Positions 16,290 through 24,840 of a stretch of 39,797 bases of DNA are shown piece by piece. This DNA comes from CAUZFZ01 sp963579025 (lineage in GTDB: Bacteria; Planctomycetota; Planctomycetia; Planctomycetales; Planctomycetaceae): the NCBI GenBank assembly GCA_963579025.1, contig CAUZFZ010000101.1, forward strand, positions 1 through 39,797, read 5' to 3'. The position numbers and the translations under genes were made by a program. Position 1 is the first letter of the stretch. Each line of letters opens with the position of its first letter. The notes beneath the pieces were generated by a model. That model saw only the letters and a list, made by a program, of their open reading frames with translations. It had not been told where the DNA came from and ran no database searches.

Positions 16290-17261
16290 ATGATCAAAGA
16301 AACAATCGAGTCGATTCAGAATTCACTGTCTGAACGTGTCACGAATCCCCTCATTGGATCATTCGCCATTACTTGGTGCATCTGTAACTGGGATTTGATT
16401 GCAGTGATATTCGTGGCCGCCGAACCCATGTCGCAGCGTTTGGAACTGGTTAAGGCCAGACAGCTGACGGATTGGCACAACCTCAATCTCCACCTTGTCC
16501 CATTTGTTGGGGCGTTAATCTACGTGTTGGGAATGCCATGGCTCGCGTTGTTGGTCGACAGCGCAAGAAGCAAACCACACTTGATCCGCAAGCGACACCG
16601 AGCTGACCTGGAACTTTCAGTACTCGAGATTCGTAAAGAACTTGTATGTAAACGAGCCGCCGTCCAAGAGGAACAGAACCAACTTGACGAGCGGGAGACT
16701 CGTCTCAAGAAGCGAGAAGAAGAAATCGAAGAAAGGGAGCTGTCCATCGAGAGAAGGGAACTTCAGTCGAGACGGCTGGAACAAATCGAGGTTGAAAACA
16801 CCGATTTGAAACTGGAAATTGTGAGGCTGCAACTCCCAACGCTTGCCATAAAGCTAGCACACATCGCCAAGATCGCGATCGGTAACCACTACAACTACAC
16901 CGAAAGCACTTCCAAGATTTCACCTAGCCGACTCTCAGCGGCGATCCGCTCTTTCGTCGCAATCTGTGCTGTTTCAAGAGATCGCAGCACCTCACAACTC
17001 GAAGAGCTGCAGAAGCAATATCCACATCCACAATTGGTAGCTGTTTTTCAGCGAGCTAGGCAGGCAGTGGAAGAGTTTGAATTCGTGATCCACCGCTTGG
17101 AAGACCTTGAGAAAGGAGGCCCAATTGATCAAGGTGTTGCGCCAGAAATCAAACAGATTGGCCATCGAATTGCTGATATCGGTATGAAAATCCGTGAATC
17201 TCTTCGCGCCTTGGATCTTCCTGACTCAAAGGACATCTCAGATCAAGATCGTCAAGACTGA
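16290..17261 (+). CDS. Membrane-anchored coiled-coil protein
   Basis: The 323-residue product has two N-terminal membrane segments (about residues 22-44 and 69-90). A conserved-looking lead-in, SERVTNPLIGSFAITWCICNWDLI, resembles the N-terminal module of a group of uncharacterised bacterial membrane proteins. Residues about 105-180 form a strongly charged coiled coil (ERETRLKKREEEIEERE and so on). The rest is helical with no catalytic motif. It would sit in the inner membrane with a long cytoplasmic part. It starts 12 bases after a terminator, so its promoter must overlap or lie inside the upstream gene, or it depends on read-through. I cannot name a function; its position in an accessory stretch leaves a defence role possible but unsupported. 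Confidence 0.75.
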   Translation: MIKETIESIQNSLSERVTNPLIGSFAITWCICNWDLIAVIFVAAEPMSQRLELVKARQLTDWHNLNLHLVPFVGALIYVLGMPWLALLVDSARSKPHLIRKRHRADLELSVLEIRKELVCKRAAVQEEQNQLDERETRLKKREEEIEERELSIERRELQSRRLEQIEVENTDLKLEIVRLQLPTLAIKLAHIAKIAIGNHYNYTESTSKISPSRLSAAIRSFVAICAVSRDRSTSQLEELQKQYPHPQLVAVFQRARQAVEEFEFVIHRLEDLEKGGPIDQGVAPEIKQIGHRIADIGMKIRESLRALDLPDSKDISDQDRQD

Positions 17262-17491
17262 AATTGCCGGCTGAGCTCAATCGGGCGAATCATTTGTCCC
17301 GATACTGTTGATCGCCGTCGTCTTAGATTCGCGCGGCATGGCAGAATTCGCCCCATTTGCACCGACACACATGATCGGTTAGGAGCCGCTCGTATCGCCA
17401 CGGCACTGTATGCTGCCTCGCGTTTTGCGCAATCGAGTCTCTCTTACGACATTCGCGGTTCGCTCGCGCTTCGGGCTTGTATGCCACCAGC

Positions 17492-18448
17492 TCACGTCTT
17501 CTCATGCTCCATCGTCCAGCCCGGCGATGTGACGGACTCGTGCGGCTCGACGAGTTTGTCGTACAGCTCCGGTCGGCGGGCGTTGATGTAGCGGTGACCG
17601 GACGACTGATCGAGCTTGTCCGGTGTCAGGAGGCCAACCACAACGTCGTCTTCCAGCGCATGGCATTCGGTCAGCACTTCGCCGAAGGGGTCGAGGATCA
17701 TGGACAAGCCGGGCTTGACGGTGTCGTAGTCCCAGCCAATCGGATTGCTGAAGACTCCGTAATAGCCGTTCTCCCAGCAGCGCGCTGGAAGCCAGCGCAT
17801 CAACCAGCCGCGGCCCTTCGGGCCGTCGAATTCCTGACGTAAGCGGACAGGATCGCTGTGACGGTTTTCCCACAGGTCTCGATCAATCACACCCCGACCG
17901 GGCATGGGTGATGGCAAACCGCACGTGACATGCGGCATGAACACGATCTCTGCACCAAGCATCGCCGTGATGCGTCCGTTCTCCGGCAGGTTGTTGTCGT
18001 AGCAGATCAGGAATCCGACCTTGCAGCCAAGTAGATCGATGACGTTGTACTCGTTGCCGGGTGAGAGATGCGGATTCACGAATGTATGCAACTTCCGGTA
18101 TTTCGTGATGAACCCGTCGGCACTGACAGTGACGTAACAATTGTAGATGTTCCCGTCCGCATCGATCTCCACCAGCCCTGCCATGACAACCGTTTTAAAC
18201 TCGCGCGCGATCTCGATCAGCTTCTTCACGGATGGTCCGTCGGGCACAGGCTCTGCAACCGCCGCCAGTTCGTCGTAGCTGAGCGGCTGAAGCCACGTGT
18301 AGGCGGGAACGCAGCCTTCGTGAAAGCTGACAATCTCGGCACCCTGATCAACCGCGCGACGAGTCAGTTCCCTGACTCGACCGAGGTTGTATTCAGGATC
18401 GTTGTCTTTGTTCTCAAATTGAGCGGTGGCGACGCGGATGTCTCGCAT
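17492..18448 (-). CDS. Carbon-nitrogen hydrolase (nitrilase superfamily)
   Basis: The 318-residue cytosolic enzyme has the full catalytic triad of the family: Glu44 in SFHEGCVP, Lys119 in KYRKLH and Cys149 in FLICYDNN. It would hydrolyse an amide or nitrile bond through a cysteine thioester. The C-terminal block GLSMILDPFGEVLTECHALEDDVVVG is the usual closing strand set. AGGAG lies 8 bases before the ATG. It is flanked by non-coding DNA on both sides and seems to be transcribed alone. Members include N-carbamoylputrescine and beta-ureidopropionase amidases; the sequence does not decide which. Confidence 0.92.
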   Translation of the reverse strand: MRDIRVATAQFENKDNDPEYNLGRVRELTRRAVDQGAEIVSFHEGCVPAYTWLQPLSYDELAAVAEPVPDGPSVKKLIEIAREFKTVVMAGLVEIDADGNIYNCYVTVSADGFITKYRKLHTFVNPHLSPGNEYNVIDLLGCKVGFLICYDNNLPENGRITAMLGAEIVFMPHVTCGLPSPMPGRGVIDRDLWENRHSDPVRLRQEFDGPKGRGWLMRWLPARCWENGYYGVFSNPIGWDYDTVKPGLSMILDPFGEVLTECHALEDDVVVGLLTPDKLDQSSGHRYINARRPELYDKLVEPHESVTSPGWTMEHEKT

Positions 18449-18713
18449 ATGCTGGCTCCTGGTGATCAGGAACGGCTTATAGCAATTCAGGTTGGCGAGC
18501 GGTTAGCGTCAACTGACCGGTTTTCTCCCCTGCGCGGCAGGCCGGACCTGGGGAACGGGTCCGAAATAAGTTGCCGATTTCCGTGAGCCGACGCAATATC
18601 GGGAGGGTATTTCGGATACGGACCTGAGCTGAAACTTCGCGACGTCGGCGAAGTGGTGCGCGACGCTCTTATCTAGCCGCTTGGTGTCGCTCAGGTCAGC
18701 CTGCTGGTGTCTT

Positions 18714-18950
18714 TTCGTTGATCTGCCAAACGGCCAACAGCGTGACGCCGTCTGGCGGATTCATACCCGCACATCTGACCTCGACGAGACGCAGCCACGG
18801 CCGAACGACGAATCATGGACGGGTGCTGAGATTAAAGCGTGCTGCCGCAGTGGCCGCGCCGCCAGTGAGGAACTCTCTGCGGTCAAACATGGGTTGTTGC
18901 CTTCGATGCGAGTGTCAGCAGGTGGCAGCAACGTTTACCGCCTCGGCTCG
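18714..18950 (+). pseudogene. C-terminal remnant of an AAA-family ATPase
   Basis: A plus-strand frame reads FVDLPNGQQRDAVW, then DLDETQPRPNDESW and TGAEIKACCR, which matches the small lid subdomain of AAA ATPases common in planctomycetes (FVDLPxxxxRxAIW followed by WTGAEIxxCCR). The Walker A and B parts are absent upstream, and beyond CCR the match fades (AVKHGLLPSMRVSAGG resembles the next helix only loosely). I see no start signal. It is best read as a gene fossil. It overlaps the 3' end of the opposite-strand pseudogene at 18915. Confidence 0.6.
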
Positions 18951-19229
18951 TTGAGCTTTTATGCAGATGACATCGAGTAATTCCTCGGCTTCGTCCAGAG
19001 CTTCGGGGCGCATGCTCAGAAATCCGCCACTTGCCGTCAGGCGGTTCACGACCTCCTCGGCATCGGCCAGGGCCGCATCCCAGTCCTTGAGAGCCATGTA
19101 GAACCGGGCGCGGGCACGGACGTGGGAGACACTGAACACCGGCTTCTTCGGTTTGTTGCCCTTCTCGTCGACCGCATCGGGATCAAAGGGCGGGACCAAC
19201 TCGACATGATACAAAGCATGGTCGATTAC
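18915..19229 (-). pseudogene. Tail fragment of a paralogue of the 880-residue exported protein
   Basis: About 104 residues align with residues 796-880 of the gene immediately upstream. VSHVRARARFYMALKDWDAALADAEE corresponds to IPHLRSRAKVYLAMGDLEAALTDAEQ, and GGFLSMRPEALDEAEELLDVI to AGYISMRTDELEETEALKATI. The homology begins at the stop codon of that gene (19226-19228) and there is no start codon at the junction. The sequence is diverged, not a recent copy. It looks like the remains of a tandem paralogue whose front was deleted up to the neighbouring gene's stop. Confidence 0.75.
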
Positions 19230-21868
19230 TTTTTTGACTCTGCCTGTTTCAGGGCAGTGAGAATGGTTGCTTTGAGTGCTTCGGTCTCTTCCAGTTCGTC
19301 CGTTCGCATGCTGATGTAACCGGCCTGGATGTTGACCGTCAGGTAGCACTGCTCGGCGTCGGTTAAGGCTGCTTCCAGATCCCCCATCGCAAGGTAGACC
19401 TTGGCCCGGCTGCGCAGGTGCGGGATGGAGATCTTAGTCGCGGGCTTCTTTTTTTCACCCGCTGGTGTCGGCTCTTCGAGCGGCGCGAACGCGAAGGCCA
19501 GACGCCTGGCCTCGTCGAGATCGCCGCGGGCCAGCGCCTCATCGACGGCTTTTTCGTCGTGCAACTCGATCACGTTCTGGATCACGTAGCCCTTTTGAGC
19601 GCTCATCGTCAGGCCCGACAACGCGACCGCGATACTGCCATCGGGTCGGATCATCACGATGTTGGGTCTTGTCTCCTCCGCGAGGATGCCGAGCTTGCGC
19701 ACGATCGGGTTGTGCATCCCGTCGGGCACGAGCAGCGTCGGGAAGGTGTCGGGCTTCTTCTTCTCTTCGAGTAGCTTGCGTGCCGCATCGGCATCATCAT
19801 CCAGGACCGCGGCGATCAGGTTGACATCATCAAAGGGCCGACCCGCAACGGGTGTGGCATAGCGCTGCAGATACCCATTGCCCGCGGCGCTGGGGACAAA
19901 CGAGATCACGGTCCACTTGCCGTCGGACGACTCGGGGATTTTGACTGTCTCGCCATCAAGTGTTTTGAACTCGGTCTGGAAGGTGCGCTGCGCGTCTTCG
20001 GGAAGGCCGACCGCAAGGAAGTGCCCCTGGCGTCGGCCGTACGTCCAGCCGGCGGTAAAGGGCGGGTGGTACTGCCAGTAGCGGTGATAGCGATCCACCA
20101 GGAACGCGGTCGCCGTCCACATCGCGGGGTGTTCGGCGTATTCGTCCAGATAGGCCCGGCGGAAATCTTCGTGAAGCTTTCGATCGGCGACGTCCAGGGC
20201 GAGCAGCGCGGCGGCCGCGAGCACCGGGGCGGATGCGTGCTGCCCGCCTGCCTCCGCAAAGCCGCGGATCACAGATTCAGGATCGATATCCGCATTGCGA
20301 AGTGACTCCCTTGCCAAACAGAAGCGTGCGATCACATCAGTGCCGGGCGGGTAGCCAGCCTCGACAGCGACCCTGGCTTCCTCGACGGCGGCAGCAAAAT
20401 GCTGATACTCACCTTTGAGTTTCCACAAGCCAAGCAGCGCGACGATACGGCGGTTGCGAACGATCCACAGGTCCGGCGCCTTCGAGTGCGCCGCGATCGC
20501 TGCGTGGCAGAGCGCATCGGCTTTCTCGTAGTTCGTAATGACCTGATCGTGCGGCGTGCGGTAGCGAATCGGCGGATCGATGAAGCATGCCTGGATCGCG
20601 CGCAGCTTACCCTCCGGTACTGAACCTGCAGTGCGGGGCAGTTTGTCAGCCGTTACAGAATCACCCGCGGCGACAGCCTTCCACTCCGGCGGCGCGGCGG
20701 GGTCAAATACGCCCTGGGGGTCCATGACCAGAAACTCGCCCGCGAATATTGACTGGAGTTGGCTGTTGTACCTGGGTTTGGTCCATTGACGCGCAAGCCA
20801 GGATTGCAGGTTGCGCTCATACCCCCGGCTGCGACGGCCGCCGGTCATAAAGATCGCGGCGTAGCCGGTCGGGCTGACCGTTACAACTCGAGGATCATGA
20901 CGGCAATAAGTCTTATAGATCGGATGGGCGCGCCCGCCTTGCAACCGCAGCGCGGGCCAATCGAGCCCGTGTTCACGGAGGATGCTCTCGCCCGCATCGG
21001 GAAGATCGTCCACGTTAATACTGACGAAACGGTATCGGCCCGAAGCGGCAATCTCGGGATCGACGACCGCCTTTTTCCATGCCTCAGCCAGTTCCTTGAG
21101 GTCTTCGAGCCCCCCATCGTCTTTCGACCAGAAATAGACTCCGGTGGTCGTCCCCATATAGTCCATCGGGAACCGAATGACGCTTTCGTCGGCCTGCTCA
21201 AAGGTGCCCACGAAAGGGGCGCCGAAGACCTGGCCCGCGAGCTTGTCGCGTTGGAAATTGATCAGATCCATGTCGCCAGGGAGGCGTTGGGCGATGACCT
21301 TCCGCAGGTCATTAACCAGTTTGTTATTGCCGAACTCCAGCGCCATGATCATGGCGATCTGGATCACCTTCGCCTCGACCTCGGTGTCCAGGTAGCGCTT
21401 GACCAGGGGGCGGAGCGCATCGGAGCGGGCGTGGGAGTCCCCGCCCTGCCGTGCCGACTTGGCCTGGGTCAGCAAGAGGTCGGCGTCAAGGCGTATCGCA
21501 GCGTATTCATCCGGCGCGGCGGCGAGCTTTTCGCAGGTCGTCAGGAAGGCTTTCCGATTCGTGCTTGAGTTATCCAGACTGACCAGCACCTGCTGGCTGC
21601 GGAAGAGGGTGCTCAGGACTTCGTAGCGGTTGGGCGCGGACGGATGCTTTTTGATCAGCGACTCGGCTTCACGGATCACACGCCGCATCGCGAGCTTCTT
21701 CCTCGCCGCTGATGTTCCCTTTACGTGATCGCCAAGCTTCGTATCCAAGGCAGCGATCTCGCTGCCAGGAATGGCCGGGGCTTTGTCCTGAGCGCCCGCG
21801 GAGAACGCGCAAGTCCATACCGTGGCCAGGATCACGCAGGTGGCGATTGTTTTTTGTTGTGTTTTCAT
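19226..21868 (-). CDS. Exported helical-repeat protein with two thioredoxin-like domains
   Basis: The 880-residue product has a Sec signal (residues 1-26, ending SAGAQ). Residues about 30-210 are helical and TPR-like. Two thioredoxin-like folds follow: about 230-345 (TGVYFWSKDDGGLEDLKELAEAW, RFVSINVDD, VSPTGYAAIF) and about 640-755 (WTVISFVPS, LIAAVLDDD, FPTLLVPDGM, VMIRPDGSI). Neither holds a CxxC at the active site, so thiol redox activity is unlikely. A final helical hairpin (about 770-880) is shared with the adjacent pseudogene. GAGGA lies about 10 bases before the ATG. It is the last intact gene of the MoxR-led gene row, some 200 bases after the transglutaminase-like gene. Function unknown, probably periplasmic binding or scaffold. 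Confidence 0.75.
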   Translation of the reverse strand: MKTQQKTIATCVILATVWTCAFSAGAQDKAPAIPGSEIAALDTKLGDHVKGTSAARKKLAMRRVIREAESLIKKHPSAPNRYEVLSTLFRSQQVLVSLDNSSTNRKAFLTTCEKLAAAPDEYAAIRLDADLLLTQAKSARQGGDSHARSDALRPLVKRYLDTEVEAKVIQIAMIMALEFGNNKLVNDLRKVIAQRLPGDMDLINFQRDKLAGQVFGAPFVGTFEQADESVIRFPMDYMGTTTGVYFWSKDDGGLEDLKELAEAWKKAVVDPEIAASGRYRFVSINVDDLPDAGESILREHGLDWPALRLQGGRAHPIYKTYCRHDPRVVTVSPTGYAAIFMTGGRRSRGYERNLQSWLARQWTKPRYNSQLQSIFAGEFLVMDPQGVFDPAAPPEWKAVAAGDSVTADKLPRTAGSVPEGKLRAIQACFIDPPIRYRTPHDQVITNYEKADALCHAAIAAHSKAPDLWIVRNRRIVALLGLWKLKGEYQHFAAAVEEARVAVEAGYPPGTDVIARFCLARESLRNADIDPESVIRGFAEAGGQHASAPVLAAAALLALDVADRKLHEDFRRAYLDEYAEHPAMWTATAFLVDRYHRYWQYHPPFTAGWTYGRRQGHFLAVGLPEDAQRTFQTEFKTLDGETVKIPESSDGKWTVISFVPSAAGNGYLQRYATPVAGRPFDDVNLIAAVLDDDADAARKLLEEKKKPDTFPTLLVPDGMHNPIVRKLGILAEETRPNIVMIRPDGSIAVALSGLTMSAQKGYVIQNVIELHDEKAVDEALARGDLDEARRLAFAFAPLEEPTPAGEKKKPATKISIPHLRSRAKVYLAMGDLEAALTDAEQCYLTVNIQAGYISMRTDELEETEALKATILTALKQAESKK

Positions 21869-21925
21869 CGCACAAATGTCCTCTTATCCTTGGGCCCATA
21901 AGGAATGGCCAGGAAACCCCAATCA

Positions 21926-22009
21926 TTTTTCATTAGTCAATTGTCATTTGTCAAATTGCGACGCGTGTTCTCGATGACAAATGACTAATGACAATTAACT
22001 AATGACAAA
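21926..22009. repeat. Inverted pair of heptamer arrays, empty (element A)
   Basis: The left array (21926-21953) and right array (21975-22009) consist of 7-base units, consensus NGTCATT or its complement. They are in opposite orientation around a 21-base centre. The left array lacks one unit present on the right. It lies in the gap between the transglutaminase-like gene and the 880-residue gene. Confidence 0.85.
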
Positions 22010-22026
22010 TCTCTTCCTGCGATCGG

Positions 22027-22051
22027 TCCCTCGCTCACGCGTCGGTTTACC
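22027..22051. repeat. Solo arm of the 25-bp palindrome found at 2133-2211
   Basis: The sequence beginning TCCCTCGCTCACGCGTCGG matches the right arm of the 2133-2211 element at 23 of 25 positions. No partner arm is seen nearby. Confidence 0.8.
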
Positions 22052-22069
22052 TCTCACTCTGCGTTCGTT

Positions 22070-23986
22070 TTACTTCTCGACCGGTTTGAGCTGGAACTCT
22101 TTGATGCTCACGCCGCGATTGGGCGCGCGGAAGGTCAGCATGATCGTGTTCCTTCCTTTGCGCAGCTCGATAATTTCCGGTTCGGTACGTTGCCAACTCC
22201 CCTTGGTGTAAGGGAGCATCGTGTTGACGAGCGTGCGTCTGTTGAGCCGGGCAATGACTTCATACTTCTTCGAGACCGTACAGACATTCAAGGTCAGTTC
22301 GTATTTCCCCGCCGTAGGGGCCTGAACCGTGTATCGCAGAATTTCGGGGCGGTTGCCCAGCCGCTGGTAGTGGATCTGCATGCCGCCGTCCCAGCTCTTC
22401 AGGAATGCGACCTTGTCGGTGTTGTTCTTCGGGCTGGTGCAGACGACCGCGGGGACAGTGATCGTGCCGTCCTCGGCGACGACAATCTTCTTGTCCTCCT
22501 CGGGAATTTCGATCGCTTTGATCTCTGCATCGCCGAGGACATTGTCCGACTCGCCGAGCAGACGGGCTTCATCCGCAGAGAGGGCCGCGAGTTCCGCTTC
22601 GACTGCGGCGGCCTGATTGTCTTCAACGACGGCCCGTTTCTTGTAAAAAGCCAGCCCGTTCCAGACCCCGCCGCCCTTACCGTATTGGCGGATGCTGACG
22701 TCTTCCTCGCCGAGGGCCTCGCCAATCCATTGGGCCCGGAGTACCTGCATGTAGTGTTCCGGGAACTCGCGCGCCTGCGAATCCAGGAGGAAATCAAGCC
22801 CGCCTTGTGGACCGCACCATGCCATCGACCACCAGGCCCCCAGATTGATAGCCCAGCCGTCTGGCGTCCAACGGCTCATCGCCGCGTGGCCGGTCTGGGT
22901 GGAAGCGCGTGTGGGGATACCAAAGGCACGTGTCGCAAGGCGACCAAAAAACGCCCGTCGCCCACAGATGCCGCCAAGGCAAATCGCTTGCTGGGCTGGG
23001 CTGCCCAACTTTGGGTCGTGACGCGTGCTCGTATACGGGACATCGCTTTTCACAATCCGCGAATAGCGCCATTTGTAGTCAGGCATCGTGATGTGATCCG
23101 GGCGGAAGTTGCGGATCATCTCCCGCGTCCATGCGAGTTCCTCATTGCTGTACTCGCTGTTCGTGATGAAGCGGCACTCCCAGGTAGTCATATCCTTGAA
23201 CGCCGGATCCAGTTCATCATTGAGGTAGGCTTTTTCGTAGTGCAGGTAGCGTGGGACCTGGTCGATCCTGGTCTGCGTCCGGTAAACGATGCCGGGCACG
23301 GCGCCCTTGTCCTTGCCGGGGATCCAGGGCATGTGCAGAGCGGTGCCCAGCGCCAGGCGTTGGAGCATACCGGGCTTACGGGCACGTTCGCTTGCTTCGA
23401 GGATGGCGGTATAGACCTGCATCGCCTCGCCATATTCGCCACCGTTGGCGCCGCCGGCTATCACCATCTGCTTCATCAGCGCCTTGTCGGCGAAGAGCTT
23501 GTCGAGCAAGGCCTGTTGCGCCTCGCCCTGCTGGGCGAACTCGGCCAGGGCGGCCGGTGTCCCGTGACGCAGGATCGCGACCGTGATGAGCGTGGCGTCC
23601 AGCTTGTCGCTGGCGAGGAACGCATCGGTCTCGGCCAGGATCGCCCTCGCGGCCTCAAGGGCTTGCGCTTCGGTTAATGTCTTCTGCGTCTGGAATGCCA
23701 AGTGAGCCTGAGGCGCGGCGTCTGCGCCGGGGGCCTTGAGCGCTGCAAGCGCGGCGCGAGCATCATTAAACGCCGCCTCTTTCGCCGAATCCAACTGCGG
23801 CAACTCGCCGGCGATCTCCTTGCTCAACGCATCGAGCATCCGGGCATAACCGACGCGGATTTGCTCGCCCTGCGCGTTCAATTCGGGTTCAGGAGAGTTT
23901 GCAAAGGCAGGAGTCGCCAGGCCGACCAGGCACCCGACGCAAACCACCATGAGCGATCGCATCCATCGTTGTAAAGTTGCCATCAT
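22070..23986 (-). CDS. Exported transglutaminase-like protein with C-terminal beta-sandwich
   Basis: The 638-residue product has a Sec signal (MMATLQRWMRSLMVVCVGCLVGLATPAFA). A helical region fills about 35-225. The transglutaminase-like core follows: Cys341 in GGICGRRAFF, His367 in TGHAAMSRW and Asn381 in WAINLG, where most members have Asp. GIPTR between Cys and His is a family hallmark. The last 90 residues (YTVQAPTAGKYELTLNVCTV to FRAPNRGVSIKEFQLKPV) look like a carbohydrate-binding-module-type beta-sandwich. GGGAG precedes the ATG at 23986; the frame open to 24031 adds no sense. Transglutaminase-like genes commonly accompany MoxR/DUF58 genes. A protease or amidase-like role in the periplasm is possible. 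Confidence 0.85.
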   Translation of the reverse strand: MMATLQRWMRSLMVVCVGCLVGLATPAFANSPEPELNAQGEQIRVGYARMLDALSKEIAGELPQLDSAKEAAFNDARAALAALKAPGADAAPQAHLAFQTQKTLTEAQALEAARAILAETDAFLASDKLDATLITVAILRHGTPAALAEFAQQGEAQQALLDKLFADKALMKQMVIAGGANGGEYGEAMQVYTAILEASERARKPGMLQRLALGTALHMPWIPGKDKGAVPGIVYRTQTRIDQVPRYLHYEKAYLNDELDPAFKDMTTWECRFITNSEYSNEELAWTREMIRNFRPDHITMPDYKWRYSRIVKSDVPYTSTRHDPKLGSPAQQAICLGGICGRRAFFGRLATRAFGIPTRASTQTGHAAMSRWTPDGWAINLGAWWSMAWCGPQGGLDFLLDSQAREFPEHYMQVLRAQWIGEALGEEDVSIRQYGKGGGVWNGLAFYKKRAVVEDNQAAAVEAELAALSADEARLLGESDNVLGDAEIKAIEIPEEDKKIVVAEDGTITVPAVVCTSPKNNTDKVAFLKSWDGGMQIHYQRLGNRPEILRYTVQAPTAGKYELTLNVCTVSKKYEVIARLNRRTLVNTMLPYTKGSWQRTEPEIIELRKGRNTIMLTFRAPNRGVSIKEFQLKPVEK

Positions 23987-24078
23987 GTGCTCCCTTATTC
24001 TTTGTCTGGCAGAAGCTTGACTCCCGCCCAATTATTAACGTGTATCCATCGGGGATGGCCCCGTATGAATGTCCGTCT

Positions 24079-24825
24079 CTATTGCTTGTCGATCAGTTCC
24101 ATCGCCTTATCTGCGAATCGCTGGCCCACGATCACGGCGCCTTCCCTGGGGAAATGGATGTCACCGTCGGGCTGCTTTGCATCGCCGCCATTGAGGTCAT
24201 CCGTATCGATCCACGCGTTGCCCCTGGTTTTCCCTAGCTTGACCTGAGCATCCCTGACGCTGTGCCAGTGCTCGTTGTCTGGTCTGCTTCGGGCATAGTC
24301 GTTGATGCGGCCAATGACAAAGTACAGGTCATCACGACCCAGATCCTTTTCGAGCTGTTTGATTAGCTTGAGGAAGCTTTCTTCGTACACCTCGGAGAGG
24401 CGGTTGTTGGCGTCCGACTCGCCCTGCATCCAGATGAAGCCGACCGTATCAAAGGATTCATCTTTTGCGGCGGCCATTACGGCCTCGATCAGGGGTTTGT
24501 ATTCCTGACCATTAGAATTCATCTTCTTGTCGGTCAGACCGCGACCGGTGGGCTGGCGGTAGTCGGCGACCCAGAAACGAATGCCGCGGCCACTCTTCAT
24601 GCGCATCACGACGACGGCGTTCTCCTCGCCGAAACGCTCCTGAACACGATCGGCAAACGCATCTTTGACCGTGCCGGTCATATTCGATTGGCCTGAGAGG
24701 ATGAACAGGTGCTTGCCAGTCTTCTTTTCGCTCGCGCGTGCCGGGGCAATGAAGGTCAATGCAATGACCAGGCCGAGGCTCAGCAGGCGGTCTGGCTTAA
24801 TGTTTTTCCTTCGCCTATTAATCAT
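24079..24825 (-). CDS. Secreted SGNH-type acetylesterase (SASA/CE6-like)
   Basis: The 248-residue product has a Sec signal (MINRRRKNIK, hydrophobic LLSLGLVIALTFIA, cut near PARAS). The nucleophile motif is LSGQSNM with Ser47. The WMQGESDANN block is the oxyanion-hole segment of the sialate O-acetylesterase/carbohydrate esterase 6 group. Near the end DGDIHFPREG supplies His224 with nearby Asp220/222. It would remove acetyl groups from a glycan outside the cytoplasm. The gene starts 15 bases after the stop of the toroid-repeat gene and so belongs to the MoxR-led row. The substrate cannot be named from sequence. Confidence 0.88.
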   Translation of the reverse strand: MINRRRKNIKPDRLLSLGLVIALTFIAPARASEKKTGKHLFILSGQSNMTGTVKDAFADRVQERFGEENAVVVMRMKSGRGIRFWVADYRQPTGRGLTDKKMNSNGQEYKPLIEAVMAAAKDESFDTVGFIWMQGESDANNRLSEVYEESFLKLIKQLEKDLGRDDLYFVIGRINDYARSRPDNEHWHSVRDAQVKLGKTRGNAWIDTDDLNGGDAKQPDGDIHFPREGAVIVGQRFADKAMELIDKQ

Positions 24826-24840
24826 TGGAACTCTCGTGCT

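Noticed and set aside
17280..17303. Hairpin ATCGGG...CCCGAT as a terminator of the coiled-coil gene
   Set aside because: The loop is 12 bases long and there is no T-tract.
17262..17491. Small minus-strand reading frame with MRRRELVAYKPEARANRE
   Set aside because: It resembles a repeated short peptide from intergenic DNA rather than a protein, and it overlaps the C-terminus of the amidase gene.
22190..23677. 495-residue plus-strand reading frame
   Set aside because: It lies opposite the transglutaminase-like gene, is arginine-rich and unstructured, and has no family match.
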